From positions 92,733,501 through 92,797,500 of the forward strand of contig CM032233.1 in the NCBI GenBank assembly GCA_019009955.1: a stretch of DNA of 64,000 bases, given 5' to 3'. This stretch comes from Riptortus pedestris. Its lineage: Eukaryota; Arthropoda; Insecta; Hemiptera; Alydidae. The translations under genes and the position numbers were made by a program. The stretch's first letter is position 1. Every line of letters begins with the position of its first letter. Shown one piece after another: positions 1 through 13,604 of the stretch. Below the pieces are notes generated by a model. The model had not been told where the DNA came from. It searched no databases and worked only from the letters and a program-made list of their open reading frames with translations.

Positions 1-215
1 ATTGTTGGATCGAAATAATGTATTGAACAAATTATATTTCAACTTCCAATAAGTATTGTTATACGGAGTTTTTCTTATTAAGATATCTTGAATATTAACC
101 GAAATATTTGTATTTTTTAGTTATGAGCCTTAAGTAAACACCCACTCCTACTCATGTCATATTAACAATAATCTGTTATATTATGAATCAGTTTATTGAA
201 AACATAAATACCAAG
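1..215 (+). mobile_element. HINE-like element, 3' part, cut by window edge
   Basis: Internal HINE text in plus order: a GGATCGAAA-like box, the ATTAACCGAAATATTTG box, CCCACTCCTACTCATGTC, and the ATTATGAATCA box. It stops near ATACCAA without the terminal hairpin, so the copy is truncated on the right and runs off the window on the left. Confidence 0.75.
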
Positions 216-1664
216 GGGTGATTGATCATTATTGTAGCTCTGAAGGAGGATGCCAAACATCATCTTTTGATGGAATACTTACTCCAGCCGATCCCAAACT
301 ATCCTAAACATCAAATGTATTTCTGGTTCATGTTTCCATTCAAGGGCTCTTATGTTTCCCGAACAACATTTCCCCTGACGGATCTAAAACAAGGTAAATC
401 GCGATAATCACAAGGAGTGTCTTGGCAATGTAAAACCTACGCAGCGTATTGAAAGTGGTTAATAAAGTACTTCCCATTTTATTTCGAACGAAGAGGGAAA
501 GATAATCACATTCATTAGAAGTAAATTGCAAAAGAGCATATGAAGGGCTGGAGACGTCTCATTCCCGGGGAGCTGTAGTAAGTTGAACAGGGGACTCGCT
601 AACAAAGAGCCCACCATTCAAGAAAGTGTAAATCTGAAAAGAGGCACTCGACTGGTTAGTCAGTCTTATTTTGTCGTTTTGCCAGAGGAGAGGGAAGGGA
701 AAAAGCGAGGAAAGTAAAATGGGGTTAGCAAGCTCCAGACTCTGCCTCATTAGGAAAGGCTAAGAATTCTAATTGAAGGGCCACTCATACGAGAAGGTGA
801 AATTGAAGCCGCAGTTTATTAAATTGCCAGTTTAACTTCTTTCTCTCAAACGTCATTCTACCTCCTTCAATAAGATTTAATTCATCTCCTGTAGTACCTA
901 ATATTTATTCATCTGATATGCATTCAACTGTTTAGTTGATACTTGGGAATCTTTTAGACGAATCCCTTAACTAATTGAATTTCAACTAAAATAAATAATC
1001 TAATAATAAATGTATTACCATGAAAAATCTACAAAGTGGGCGAATAGGCGAAATACTAAAAGAAGAAATCCATCTCCCAGTGGCTGAGTAAATTAAGCAA
1101 ATTTCCGACGATTTGAACAAGCTACTAATTAGACTCAATCTATTAATAAGAAGCTAATGAATAGACCTTGAAATTTCAGCTAAACATGAGATTTTTAGTG
1201 GCTCAAGTCCTGTTAAAATCGCATTAGTAGAAATGGGGTATTTAACAAACAAATAATTCATAAAATTAACCCAGCAAAAATTGTTATTTGTCTGTAATCA
1301 ACTGAGGCCAGCTTCTTGAACTAACTATTAACATTGATGGGAAAGTTCCCTAAAAGGGACATTGCACTTGGGCAGGAAGGCTATGCACAGTTACAGAAGA
1401 AACTATTAGGAAGTAAACGTTAGGCGAAGCATGACTCATAACTTACCCACAGATAGAGGACAACTTGTAGCAGCAAGTCATTCAAAACTGAATGATTCTT
1501 TTCATAAGAAGAAACTTCTTTGTCTTCTTTTGAATCAATAAAAAGGCCTTGTGTTCTATAAGATTTACTATGAAAAGACCCCATTCAGAGAGCAAGCTCC
1601 GACATCAATGCTTATTCAAAGTCGTGCAGCCTGTAGTGAAGTTTGATGACTCAGTTCGCCTTGT
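216..1664. other. No recognisable feature
   Basis: About 1.45 kb without a credible ORF, RNA gene or repeat that I could match elsewhere in the window. The ORFs here are at most 63 codons and look random. It could be unique intergenic DNA or an old repeat with no second copy in view. Confidence 0.5.
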
Positions 1665-3812
<2,148 letters not shown>

Positions 3813-3990
3813 GTCTGTGAGATGGGGAAACACAGGTAGTGCAGAGGGTGAAATGTACAGCGAGGCCCATTGGTAAATTCCTACTAGAGTGTAGTAAGGT
3901 TGGATTCGGACCTTAACCCTACTGCCGGGGGAGGGGGAGGGAGTAGATAGCCATAACTCAGCTCGGTTCCTTATACCCCTCATCCTTCCA

Positions 3991-4024
<34 letters not shown>

Positions 4025-4377
4025 CCCTCAACTCGTTTATGAGAATAATCCAAACTTTCTTCCAGCAAAATGCCCTACTTCCCAGCCTCGAATCCTATTC
4101 AGAAGGCAATCATCTCGAATTACGCTTTCAGTAATAAAAATGTTTCAGTTTTTTTATTTATTGATATTTTGGGGGGTATAAAGTCGAAGTTCCACAAGGC
4201 AGAATATCCAAATATCAGCAATTTCCGTTATATATCATAATAGTTACAAACGACAGTTTTGATTTTCACATTTTTTCCTTATCTTATCTCGTATATATTA
4301 CACAAAATTCAGACACTAAACAATAGAATAGCTATGTACTGGTTACCCGGACTTAAAAACATTAGACAAAGCACACA
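3813..4377. other. No gene; contains a (CA)n microsatellite
   Basis: The only structure seen is an uninterrupted CA array at about 3991-4021. The minus-strand ORF across it (3762-4031) owes its CV repeats to the array and its other end to the HINE hairpin, so I do not call it a gene. Confidence 0.6.
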
Positions 4378-4791
4378 AAAAGTCCGTCACGCAGGGGCTG
4401 CGTAAACTAAGCAGATTTTCCACGTGAAGTTATACAATACAGAAATCTCTAAACGAGAGCCGAACAGTTAGGGCCGAACTAGCTTTTGGCGGGAAACGTT
4501 CGTCATCGGCCCACATTTAATAAAAATGTAAATATCTCGGTTAATATTCAAGATAGAAAATAAATGTATAGAACAATATTTATAGTAAATTTAATTTGCA
4601 ATAAGATTGACTCTATACAATGTTTTGATCCGACGTATGGTAACGGAGATATTTCGAATTTTCAAAAATTGTCTTCCCCCTAGTCCTATTTCAGCCGTTA
4701 ACGAACTTGATCTTTCTTTTTACATAAAACGACTAAATATCGAATTTGATTGCGACCTCTAGAGCGGTAACAGACAAATATATATAGACAT

Positions 4792-4828
<37 letters not shown>

Positions 4829-4956
4829 CAGTTTTGAACGGACCTCATTTTCGTCATCTCCTGGGTAGGATCGATGGACATTTGAAGAAAAATTTCGAAA
4901 ATCGCGTCATGAGTACAACCTCAATAGCTGATTTCCTTTAAGGGAAATCTGCTAAT
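4378..4956 (-). mobile_element. HINE-like element, short subfamily, both ends
   Basis: On the plus strand it opens with AGTCCGTCACGCAGGGGC and closes with CTTTAAGGGAAATCTGCT, so it is minus-oriented and has both termini. It belongs to a short subfamily of about 580 bp with the box GAGCCGAACAGTTA...CCGAACTAGCTTT in place of the long subfamily's 3' half. A TA array lies at about 4781-4828. Confidence 0.85.
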
Positions 4957-5572
4957 AGATGAACTTTCCAAACCAGCTACTCAAAAAAGAACTAATTTAA
5001 TTTTATGAAGTTCGAAATGTTTACTTCCGACTTCGGTTCACCAAATTGAATGTAATTGTTTCCCAAAAACAGTTAACATTAATTGGAATTTTTTTTTGTA
5101 TATGTATTACAGAAATGAATATTATAGATAGGCCCTAGAGCTACAGTAAGTGGGATATGCCTGAATTACATTTCCATTACTAAATTTTAACTATTTGTTT
5201 GCAATATTGTGTTGTATTATTCTCAATATTATATGAAAATAAAACATATAGTTTTTCCAACGGGAAACACTTCTGCATAACCTCTTGAAAAGTTTTTTTT
5301 TTTTAAACTTATGTGCTACTATTATGCGATTCCTATGCAGTGAGGTTGTCCTATGTAGCCAACAGGTCTAAATTCCTTATTTTTTTTATAATATTTAAAA
5401 AAAAAAAAACTGGCTTCATTCATTTATGATCTAATTAAATTAAATTGCAAAATTAACAGCGCTTTCAGTGATTCATGGAAAATTGTATTTTACTACAGTA
5501 AGCTGCATGGTTAATATTCTGGTTCTAGGTCTTAATAACATGAATGTATCAATAATGACTACATTTCATTCT
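4957..5572. other. No recognisable feature
   Basis: AT-rich stretch with short A and T runs (for example near 5288 and 5398). No gene or known repeat seen. Confidence 0.5.
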
Positions 5573-5694
5573 AGCAGTTTTCTATTAAGGGCAATAAGCT
5601 ATTGAGGTTGTAATCATGACACGATAATCGAAAATTCTCTTCAAATGTCCATCGATCGTACCCAGGAAATGTTGAACATGAGGTCCGTTCAAAA

Positions 5695-5747
<53 letters not shown>
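5573..5747 (+). mobile_element. HINE-like 5' fragment ending in a (GA)n array
   Basis: An eroded left end (AGCAGTTTTCTATTAAGGG) is followed by the family's first 120 bp. A pure GA array (about 5698-5747) then stands where other copies have TA. The sequence after the array is unrelated, so the copy is truncated at its microsatellite. Confidence 0.75.
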
Positions 5748-5752
<5 letters not shown>

Positions 5753-6179
5753 AAAGATATTTTTGACCAGGTTCTTATTCTAGATGGTGTGGTTATTTTG
5801 TTGTTTGTATGGTCACTGTAAATGAACAATTTACCAACGCGTACTACCAAAATTCGAATTTGCCATAGAAACGCGGAGAGTATTTATAAACTACAATTTT
5901 TTTACCCAATTGCCCTAAGAGTACCCAACGGCGCTACTGTACTAAACTAAACAATAAACTGGTGGGCACAAAAGGGAGTCCCACAAAAGGGACGCGTAGA
6001 CTAGAACTCGTAACACCCCTTAAAACCTCAAATAAACATAGTACTAGAACTGACACATGGATAACTTAAATAATGTGACCCGACATACAACGAAGAAAAC
6101 ATTAGCTCAGTAGAAGATAGTAAAAAAGAACAATTACACAAAGAAATTAATAAACCGCATCATACATAACATGCAGATT
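5748..6179. other. No recognisable feature
   Basis: No gene, RNA or repeat identified. Confidence 0.45.
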
Positions 6180-6300
6180 TGTCGTGTGGTGGCGTCATCA
6201 TTTACGATTTTACGTACTTGACTGAATGACATATGAGATTATTTGATGAATACCATATTCAGAAGTTAAGAGTTTCGTAAAGCTCTGAAGATCATAATTA

Positions 6301-7255
6301 TTAACCCTCCGTTAGGCGCGTGGCTACGGGTGCAGCCATGACAAAATTTAAATGTTCGTAGCAAGGGCATGCATGGGCTGGGAGCTTTTGGCGGACTAAT
6401 ACCTTCCTAGGCAGGATATGTCTATTAGTCAGTATGCAAGTGACCTTGACCCTCCTTACAGCAGATCTTTAATTCCCAGTGTGTTACCGGTGTAGCCAAC
6501 GCGCCAACGGTGTGCGCAGCTACGAGAGTTGGCAATCTCAGATTATCGTTTTGTTTTGTTGTTTTTCAAAGTTATCATAACTAATAAAGTTAATATGGCT
6601 TTTTCCTCGAGCCAACACAGTTCTGGGAAACGCACCAGTGATCCAGATATTCTTTCTCAATGGTTGCGAGAAGTTTCATCGGGTGAGGAGTCTGAGATGG
6701 AAGATCTACCAACAAATTTGAAGCAAAGAGCGAAGGAACTCTTGAATTTGCAAGAAAAACATACCCAACCCATTATAATCCATAAAGACACTATGAGAAG
6801 ATGCAATTCCTGTGAAGGACCGGCAAAGAAAAAGAAAATATCCAGAAACATGTGTGCAAAATATAAAAAAATTATATGTGAACATCATATGTGGCAAATT
6901 TGTCGTGACTGTTTATAAAAGCGGCTGTATTTGTATTTACTATATTTTGTACATTGTATTTTATTTTCCATTAATAAGTTTTAATAAAATAAAGTTCCAT
7001 TACGTTTTTTTGCTTATAGAAACTATGTTAATGAGTTTTCATTAAAAAAAAAAAATGTTATTCACTTCTATAAAAACTGATTTCGATTTGTTCACCGATA
7101 TAATTGCTTAAAAAATGTATACATTAAATTGTTTTATAATAGAAATTCATTACATTTGATTTTTTTCTTATGTAAATCATTTTAAGTAATGGCTACACCT
7201 GTAGCCAACGCGCCCAAGTTTGTCATTAACTAGGACGCGCCTGTCGAAGGATTAA
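6301..7255 (+). mobile_element. piggyBac-like non-autonomous element (TTAA-flanked, 955 bp)
   Basis: TTAA stands at both ends (6301-6304, 7252-7255). The terminal inverted repeats are imperfect: CCCTCCGTTAGGCGCGT on the left against TCCTTCGACAGGCGCGT on the right (reverse complement). Subterminal copies of GTAGCCAACGCGCC lie at about 6492 and 7201, and a palindrome GGCTACACCTGTAGCC at 7191-7206. It encodes a short N-terminus/C-terminus fused transposase remnant (6595-6918). TTAA duplication is diagnostic of piggyBac-type elements, and the internal protein supports this. Confidence 0.88.
6595..6918 (+). CDS. Internally deleted piggyBac-like transposase (N-terminus fused to C-terminal Cys-rich domain)
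   Basis: A 107-codon ORF starting MAFSSSQHSSGKRTSDPDIL; I prefer this Met because the upstream extension is hydrophobic and unrelated. Residues 1 to about 45 are the Ser/acidic-rich N-terminus typical of piggyBac transposases (SSGEESEMEDLP). Residues about 75 to 107 resemble the C-terminal cysteine-rich zinc domain (CNSC ... RNMC ... IICEHH ... CRDC). The whole DDD catalytic core is missing, yet the two ends are joined in frame. One expected cysteine of the second CxxC is Tyr (CAKY). No transposition activity is possible; a DNA-binding product is conceivable because the family's C-terminal domain binds terminal repeats. Pseudogene or domesticated peptide cannot be distinguished from sequence alone. 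Confidence 0.7.
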   Translation: MAFSSSQHSSGKRTSDPDILSQWLREVSSGEESEMEDLPTNLKQRAKELLNLQEKHTQPIIIHKDTMRRCNSCEGPAKKKKISRNMCAKYKKIICEHHMWQICRDCL

Positions 7256-7639
7256 TGGTTAAAATCAGACCTCGAATAGAAGGAGAGGGGAATTTGGAAA
7301 TTCAAAATATTTCCGTTATAATGACATGTATCGATACATGTTATATAACCAATCTTGATAAACTACTGATACTCTACAATTGTTGGTTGATACATTTTCT
7401 CGTGGCTAGCATAACTGTGATAAGGGCAGACTTTAAAATATCTCAAGTGGTGAGGGCGTGTTCTAACGAGGCCCTGCCGCCTAGCTCCTTGAATTATTCC
7501 TTGGTGCTCTATCTATAACGATCCGTTGTCTGTGCCCTTATTTAGTAAAGCCATGTAATCAATTGATACTAAAATATTAATGGCCCTGCTCATTTCTCTT
7601 CTTTTGATAGTTTTTTTTTTTAGGTGTGAAAAAATAACC

Positions 7640-8270
7640 CTGCAACACAAAACCGTGCATGTGCAGTATTTTTGAATTGAAATATATTTATTTCCAGTAA
7701 ATGTTATCATAAAATAATATGATACGTAAAATATATTATTTTCTATAAACAATTTTCTAATATTATATCAATTAAATTCTTTACAACATATTAAATTAAA
7801 TTTATACTTATATAATACATTCGTTAAAAAATTAGGTCAAATTCTAAGAATTCATACTATAAAGTTCATCAATTTAAATAGTTATATACAATGAATTAGT
7901 TTCATTATTTAAACTTAATATAACTCAAAATATGTACATTTTTTTATAACTCTAAAACATGTTTTTTTTTATCTGTTGCCATGCAAATTAATTAAAGGAT
8001 GGCAGGCATTAAAAGTGATGAAAAACTTCTATCACCTTAAAAGTTAATGTACCTGATCACAAATTATTTTAGACCAATAGTTGCCCCAATGCATATCACT
8101 ATAAGCTAACGGACTATGAAAATATCCATAGTATATTAATAAATGAGTTTTATTTATTTCATTTTATTTATTTTGAATTTAACTTCTTACTTAATTCTTC
8201 AATATGATTAAACCAGTCAAGGTCTTTGTCCACTGTCAATCCTAAAATCTTTCATGGGGATTGGCATGAT
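7640..8270 (+). repeat. Dispersed repeat 'C', copy 1
   Basis: Shares ordered text with 33440-33680 (ATTTATACTTA-ATAATA-ATTCGTTA-AAAATTA, CAATTTAAATA-TTATATA, AAAGGATG-CA) and then with 35380-35560 (CGACTATG..., CAGTCAATCCTAAAA). No termini or coding capacity recognised. It is AT-rich and probably an old transposon. Confidence 0.55.
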
Positions 8271-8508
8271 GTTACGAATATTAATGCAGATCACTCCTCC
8301 TAAATGTGAGCAATATTTCTGAAATCTAGAATAATTACTTGATACACAAACACGCATATGTATATGAATATATATATATATATATATATAACTTGTATAA
8401 AACATTTTAACCAATTCAAAACACGTTTACAACATCTAAAATTACTATAACAAAATATGTAAACACTTTCATGTTTCTTCCCATTAAATAAAATAAAACC
8501 CAAAAGAA

Positions 8509-8632
8509 AAATAAAAAAAAAACAAAAAAACAAGAAAAAAAAAAAAAAAAAAAAACAGAAACAAAAAAAAAAAAATAAAAAAAATGCAAAAAAAAAAAAA
8601 AAAAAAAAAAAAAGAAAATAAAAAAAAAAAAA

Positions 8633-8663
<31 letters not shown>

Positions 8664-8707
8664 CAAAAAAAAAAACAAAAAAAAAACAAAATAAAAAAAA
8701 AAAAAAA

Positions 8708-8753
<46 letters not shown>

Positions 8754-9130
8754 AAAAAAAAATAATTAAAAAAAAAAAAAATAAAAAAAAAATAAAAAAA
8801 ACAAACAAAAAAAAAAAAAAAAAAAAAAAAACAAAAAAAAAAAAAAAATATAAATCAAATAAAAAAAAAAAACAAAAAAAAAAAAAAAAAACAAAAAAAA
8901 AAAAAAAAAAAAAAAAACAAAAAAAAAAATGAAAAAAACAAGAAAAAAAAAAAAAAAAAAAACATAGAAACATAAATAATATAATAAAACCAAAAAAAAA
9001 AAAAAATAAAAAAAAAAAACAAAAAAAAAAAAAAAAAAAAAAAACAAAAAAAAAAATTATTTTAAAAAAAAAAAAAAAAAAAAAAAGAAAACAAATAAAA
9101 AACAAAAAAAAAGAACAAATACAAAAAAAA
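8509..9130. repeat. Very long A-rich low-complexity tract
   Basis: More than 600 bp are about 90% A, broken by single C, T or G at irregular spacing and ending in a C-run (9130-9136). The minus-strand poly-Phe ORFs come only from this tract. It abuts an incomplete minus-oriented HINE-like element on the right. It could be an expanded poly(A) or a sequencing/consensus artefact. Confidence 0.85.
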
Positions 9131-9398
9131 CCCCCCCACCCTCCCGCCTTCTCACATATCTAAATTCAGCCGTTAATGAGCTTGATCTTTGTTTTAAATA
9201 ATGGTCCGATCAAATATGCGAGTTTGTGTAACATGATCAAACATAAATTGCGACCTCTAGAGCTACTTTACCGGTAAGAAAATGTGTGTGTGTAGAGTAA
9301 ATATAAAAATTTTCGAAAATTCTGCCTGTTCCGATTTCAGCCATAACGATCCTTGATCTAGTCTTTTTGCATAACACGACCACTTGAGCGAATAACAG

Positions 9399-9434
<36 letters not shown>

Positions 9435-9885
9435 AATATATATTATTATATAGTAAGGGCTCAGTTTGGAGCGTGGATTTAAGACGTTGGTCTTAATCTC
9501 CTATGGTAAACCTAGAGTGGCGAGTTCGATTCCCGCCCCTCGGCAGTAGAAAATTGTTTAGTGACTGGCTCATTTAATGAATTCCTTAGTCCCACCCTGG
9601 CTTCTAAAGGGTGGATCCTTGTAGACAACCGTCCGATACTAGCCAAATAGCATAAACAGTGGACGTAAATAAACCAACTAAAGCGGATATATAAATAATA
9701 TATATATATATATATAAAAATATATATAAGGGTTAATATATATAAATATATAATATTTATATATAATGAAACGGACCTCATTTTCGTCAACACTAGTTAG
9801 ATCGATGGACATTTGAAGAAAAATTTCGAAAATCGCGTCATGAGTACTCCCTTAATAGCTGATTTCCCTTAAGGGAAATCTGCTA
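9131..9885 (-). mobile_element. HINE-like element, minus, 3' end lost, SINE inside
   Basis: Family text in minus order includes CCGTTAATGAGCTTGATC, GCGACCTCTAGAGC, a TA array, CGGACCTCATTTTCGTC and CCCTTAAGGGAAATCTGCT ending near 9885. The end that should carry GTCCGTCACGCAGG is replaced by the A-rich tract. The segment around 9300-9390 repeats part of the text, so there is an internal duplication. A SINE lies in the TA array. Confidence 0.78.
9452..9685 (+). mobile_element. tRNA-derived SINE copy 1
   Basis: The head has a pol III B-box-like GAGTTCGATTCCCGCC near 9528 and an A-box-like GGCTCAGTTTGGAGCG near 9459. The conserved body box CCCACCCTGGC...AAAGGGTGG and the 3' end GTGGACGTAAATAAA follow. 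The same head-body-tail order occurs at 22640-22866 and 27250-27482. Confidence 0.8.
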
Positions 9886-10286
9886 AAACGACTTTCTTTA
9901 TATTTGGATCAAATGAAATTTTAAAGTAGGGCAAGAGAAGAAGATAGTAGAAGCGGCGTAAGAGAAAGAGAAGTGTGTGTGTGCGAGACAGGTTTATAAT
10001 ATGAATTATTTAGGAGGAGACCGTGAATGGTGGAGGTGAAGCCAATAAGGGTAGAAGGCGGAAGGAGAGGGTCCCTAGCTATATAGCGGCTGGTATACCC
10101 CACCCCCTGTATCTAGCCTAGATGACACGCCTAGCTCACCCCTATACACCCAACCACCCTCACCCACCTACCTAGTCCACTACAGAATTTATCAGCATCC
10201 ACTTCCCTAGAGATTCAGCCTGTTTTTAGCAGATTTCCCATCACCACGGGTTGGGACCTTATGTTTGAAGTGGCTGTCCATGGATT
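9886..10286. other. No recognisable feature
   Basis: Purine-rich then C-rich stretch (about 10100-10180) without gene or repeat matches. Confidence 0.45.
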
Positions 10287-10863
10287 GAAAAGTCTGTCAC
10301 GCAGGGACTGCGTAAACTAAGTAGATTTCCCACGTGAAGTTATACAATAGAGAAATCTCCATTCGAGAGCCGAACAGTTACGGAAACAGCCGAACTAGCT
10401 TTCGGCGGGAAACTCACTCCTGTGTTCCCACCCACATTTAATAAAAATGCAAATATTTCGGTTAATATTCAAGATATAGAATAAATCCATATAACAATAA
10501 TTATAGTATATTTAATTTGTAGTAAGATTGCTTTTATACAATTTTTCGATCCGACGTATAGTGACGGAGATATTTCGAATTTTCGAAAATCCTCCTCCCC
10601 CGGTCCGATTTCATCCGTTAACGAACTTGATCTTTCTTTTTACATAAAACGATTAAATATCGAGTTTGGTAACGATTAAACAATAATTGCGACCGCTATA
10701 ACGGTAACAGGCAAAAACACACACACACACACATATATATATATAATTTTGAACGGACCTCATTTTCGTCATCTCCTGGGTAGGATCGATGGACATTTGA
10801 AGAAATTTTTCGAATATCGCATCATGAGTACGACCTCAACAGCCCTTAAGGGAAATCTGCTAA
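10287..10863 (-). mobile_element. HINE-like element, short subfamily
   Basis: Opens AGTCTGTCACGCAGGGACTGC and closes CCCTTAAGGGAAATCTGCT. It has the short-subfamily box GAGCCGAACAGTTACGG and a mixed (CA)n(TA)n array at about 10715-10744, which shows that the array type differs between copies. About 577 bp. Confidence 0.85.
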
Positions 10864-11267
10864 AACTAGCCGTGGAGATACTATATACTTTAGACTCATA
10901 TGGCATACAGCGTATACCGAAGATGTATTAATTAAGGAAATAAACATTATGGGATTGCGCCATTTAGTAGAAGGGGTGCGTGATTGGAACCATAAGCGTC
11001 AGTGTTACTCTAAGGATAAAGCAAGTGAGATCGATTATATAGACATGCCAAAAAATAACGGAATTCTGTCATTTCAGAGGAAGTGCACGTTTCTTACTTG
11101 TATACCATTTAAATATTGTTTGAAGGCTGGTAAAGTAATATCTTAAATGTTGATTAGAACTAAACCATTTGCAGTGACCAAATACTCTGTGCCTTATAGA
11201 AACGGCGTAGTACCGGGTGGAGCAGAGATATAATGAAATACAGAGTGAAATAAATAATTAATAAATA
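10864..11267. other. No recognisable feature
   Basis: Two short ORFs (60 and 65 codons) show no family resemblance. Nothing supported. Confidence 0.45.
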
Positions 11268-11319
11268 AAATGTCCATTGATCCCCTACTTAGGAGATGAC
11301 GAAAATGAGGTCCGTTAAA

Positions 11320-11364
<45 letters not shown>

Positions 11365-13344
11365 AATATATAAATTTACATATTTATCTGTTAATGCTCT
11401 AGCAGTCGTAATTTTTGTTTGATCGTTACCAAACTGGAATCTAAACGTTGTATGTAAAAATAAAGATCAAGTTCTTTAAAGGGTGAAATCGGACCGGAAG
11501 GAGGATGGTGGGGGTGAGAGGGCGACTACCGAAAAATCGAAAGTTTCTTAAATGTCCATCGATCCTACCAAGAAGATGACGAAAATGAGGTCGGTTAAAA
11601 ATTGCATGTATATCTGTGTCTATATATATAAAAATTGTAACCTCTGTCTGTACATTGATTTTTTTCGCGAAATTTTACGATAACTTTTCGTTTCACATGT
11701 CATAGACACCATAACTGCATTTTGTTTCTTTCGCGTCTGTTTGTTTGTTTATTTGTTTGTTTGTTACATTTTCACGCATAAACGGCTGAACCGAATTTTA
11801 TGAAACTTGGTATGTACATTACTACTAACTCAACTTAGACTTTAGGCTATATTAATTTTCTCTGAGTCGAACAGGAGTGGGGGTTATAAGGAAGGCCTGA
11901 AATTAAAAACAGCGATATTTCGTTTCGTATTGGTTTTTCGGTAAATATGCACATAACAAAAGTTGTTTATTTTGTTATTTAGAGTAACTTTTGTTATATA
12001 CACTTTCGCCGTATACCGAAGTGTAAATGTGTTATACGATAAAAATTATAGCGGGAGTCAACAATATTATTTGGCACAAAAGACTAAGCCGAACGAATTA
12101 AAACTCGGTATGTGTAGTAGCACTAACGCTTTCATTATAATAAGCCATACTAACATTTCTAGGGACGGGCAGGAGTGGGGGTTATAAGGGAGGCCTGAAT
12201 TTAAAAATACCGGTATTTCGTTTCATATTGGGGTTTCGGCAAATATGCACATAACAAAAGTTGTTTATTTTGTTATTTAGAGGAACTTTTGTTATATACA
12301 CTATCGTCGAATACCGAACTATAAAGGCGTTATACGCTAAAAATTATAGCGGGAGTCAACAATGTCAAATAAAACACAAAAGACTCAACCGAACTAAATA
12401 AAACACTCGGTATGTGTATTAGCACTAACGCCTTCCTTATAATAAGCCATACCAACATTTCTAGGGACGGGCAGGAGTGGGGGTTGTAAGGGAGGCCTGA
12501 AATTAAAAATAGTGATATTTCGTTTCGTATTGGGGTCTGTTGACGCTCATAACAAATATAATATAAACGTTTTATATAAAAATAAAGATCAAGTTCATTA
12601 ACGGATGAAATAGGACTGGAGCGAGGGGGCAGGGTTTGAGTGAGGAATTTCGAAATTTCTAAATATTTCCGTTCTCATACGTCGGATCGAAAATTTGTAT
12701 AAAACCAAACTTCATGCACAAGTAATGTTCTATAAATGTTGTTACATACGTTTTGTCACTATCTTGTCTATTAAGATATTTGCATTCATTACTTTCCATG
12801 CTTAACATCCTCTCATCGTGTAATATTAATAATAAGCTGTAATACCATGAACATTAAATATATCGATTTTTAAATACGAAAAATTGCTTTTATTGAATTG
12901 ATTGTGATCAGCAATCCGATACGTAGTGAAAGACGTCACCAGTGAAGATTTTACGTTCTTAACTGGAAAATATTTATTCTTTTTTATGCACACTCAGTAT
13001 TTAACTGTTTCGTAGTCATTAGTCATTCGGCTTATGCGCCGGATCAAAAATTGTATAGGATCAATCTTATTGCAAATTTAATGTTCTATTAATGTTGTTA
13101 AGAAGGTTTTTTCACTATTCTGATTATTAATCGAGATATTTGAATTTTTTAGTTCTCGGCCTTCAGTAAACCCCCACTCCATCTCATGTCGTATAAACAA
13201 TAAGCTGGTATATTATGAAGTTCTTTATTTGAAGCCTAATTACCATATATTGTTCACATTAAACTTTTACGTTTGGGAATAAATACAAATACGATGACGT
13301 GGGGAATCTATTTAGTTAACGCAGCACCTGCGTGACGGACATTT
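11268..13344 (+). mobile_element. Two tandem HINE-like copies, the second interrupted by a Helitron
   Basis: A first partial copy starts inside the family (GTCCATTGATCCC, about 11270), carries a TA array, and stops near 11540 after GACCGGAAGGAGG. A second copy starts near 11541 (TTCTTAAATGTCCATCGATCC), is interrupted at 11619-12537, resumes at CTGTTGACGCTC, and ends GCAGCACCTGCGTGACGGACATTT near 13344. Both lack a proper 5' terminus. The second has lost the GGGAAATCTGCT box next to its 3' hairpin. Confidence 0.75.
11619..12537 (+). mobile_element. Helitron, 3' truncated
   Basis: The 5' end TCTATATATATAAAAATTG is the same as at 1905. The internal repeats (GGAGTGGGGGTTATAAG near 11874, 12171 and 12475) are present, but the hairpin and CTAG end are missing. 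HINE text resumes directly at about 12538. Confidence 0.8.
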
Positions 13345-13443
13345 CATTTAGAAATAGAGAATGTGTGGTTAGATATCAATAGTGTGCCATTCTACCTCGT
13401 GGGAAATATGCTTAGATTAAGACATTTTTTTTTTACCTTTTTT

Positions 13444-13565
13444 AGTGGATTCCCCCTAAGGGAAATCAGCTGTTGAGGTCGTACTCATGACGCGATTTTC
13501 GAAATTTTTCTTCAAATGTCCATTGATCCTACCCAGGAGATGACGAAAATGAGGTCCGTTCAAAA

Positions 13566-13604
<39 letters not shown>

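Larger units (their letters stand above)
6180..7415 (+). mobile_element. HINE-like fragment split by a piggyBac-like insertion
   Basis: 6180-6300 matches the long-subfamily text GTCATCA...GATTTTACG...CATATTCAGAAG...CGTAAAG, and 7256-7415 continues it (GGTTAAAATCAGACC, TATTTCCGTTATAATG, CTCTACAATTGTTG). The two halves join cleanly if the TTAA-bounded segment 6301-7255 is removed, which supports insertion after the HINE-like element was in place. Neither terminus is recognisable. Confidence 0.7.

Noticed and set aside
8416..9105. Minus-strand ORF of 229 codons, nearly all Phe
   Set aside because: Purely the translation of the A-rich tract; no real protein.
9452..9530. Functional tRNA gene in the SINE head
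   Set aside because: The B-box is good but no acceptor or anticodon stems pair; followed by the SINE body as in the other copies.
10600..10640. Conserved boxes such as CGTTAACGAACTTGATC in many copies as regulatory elements of host genes
   Set aside because: They occur only as part of the HINE-like repeat and no host gene is nearby.
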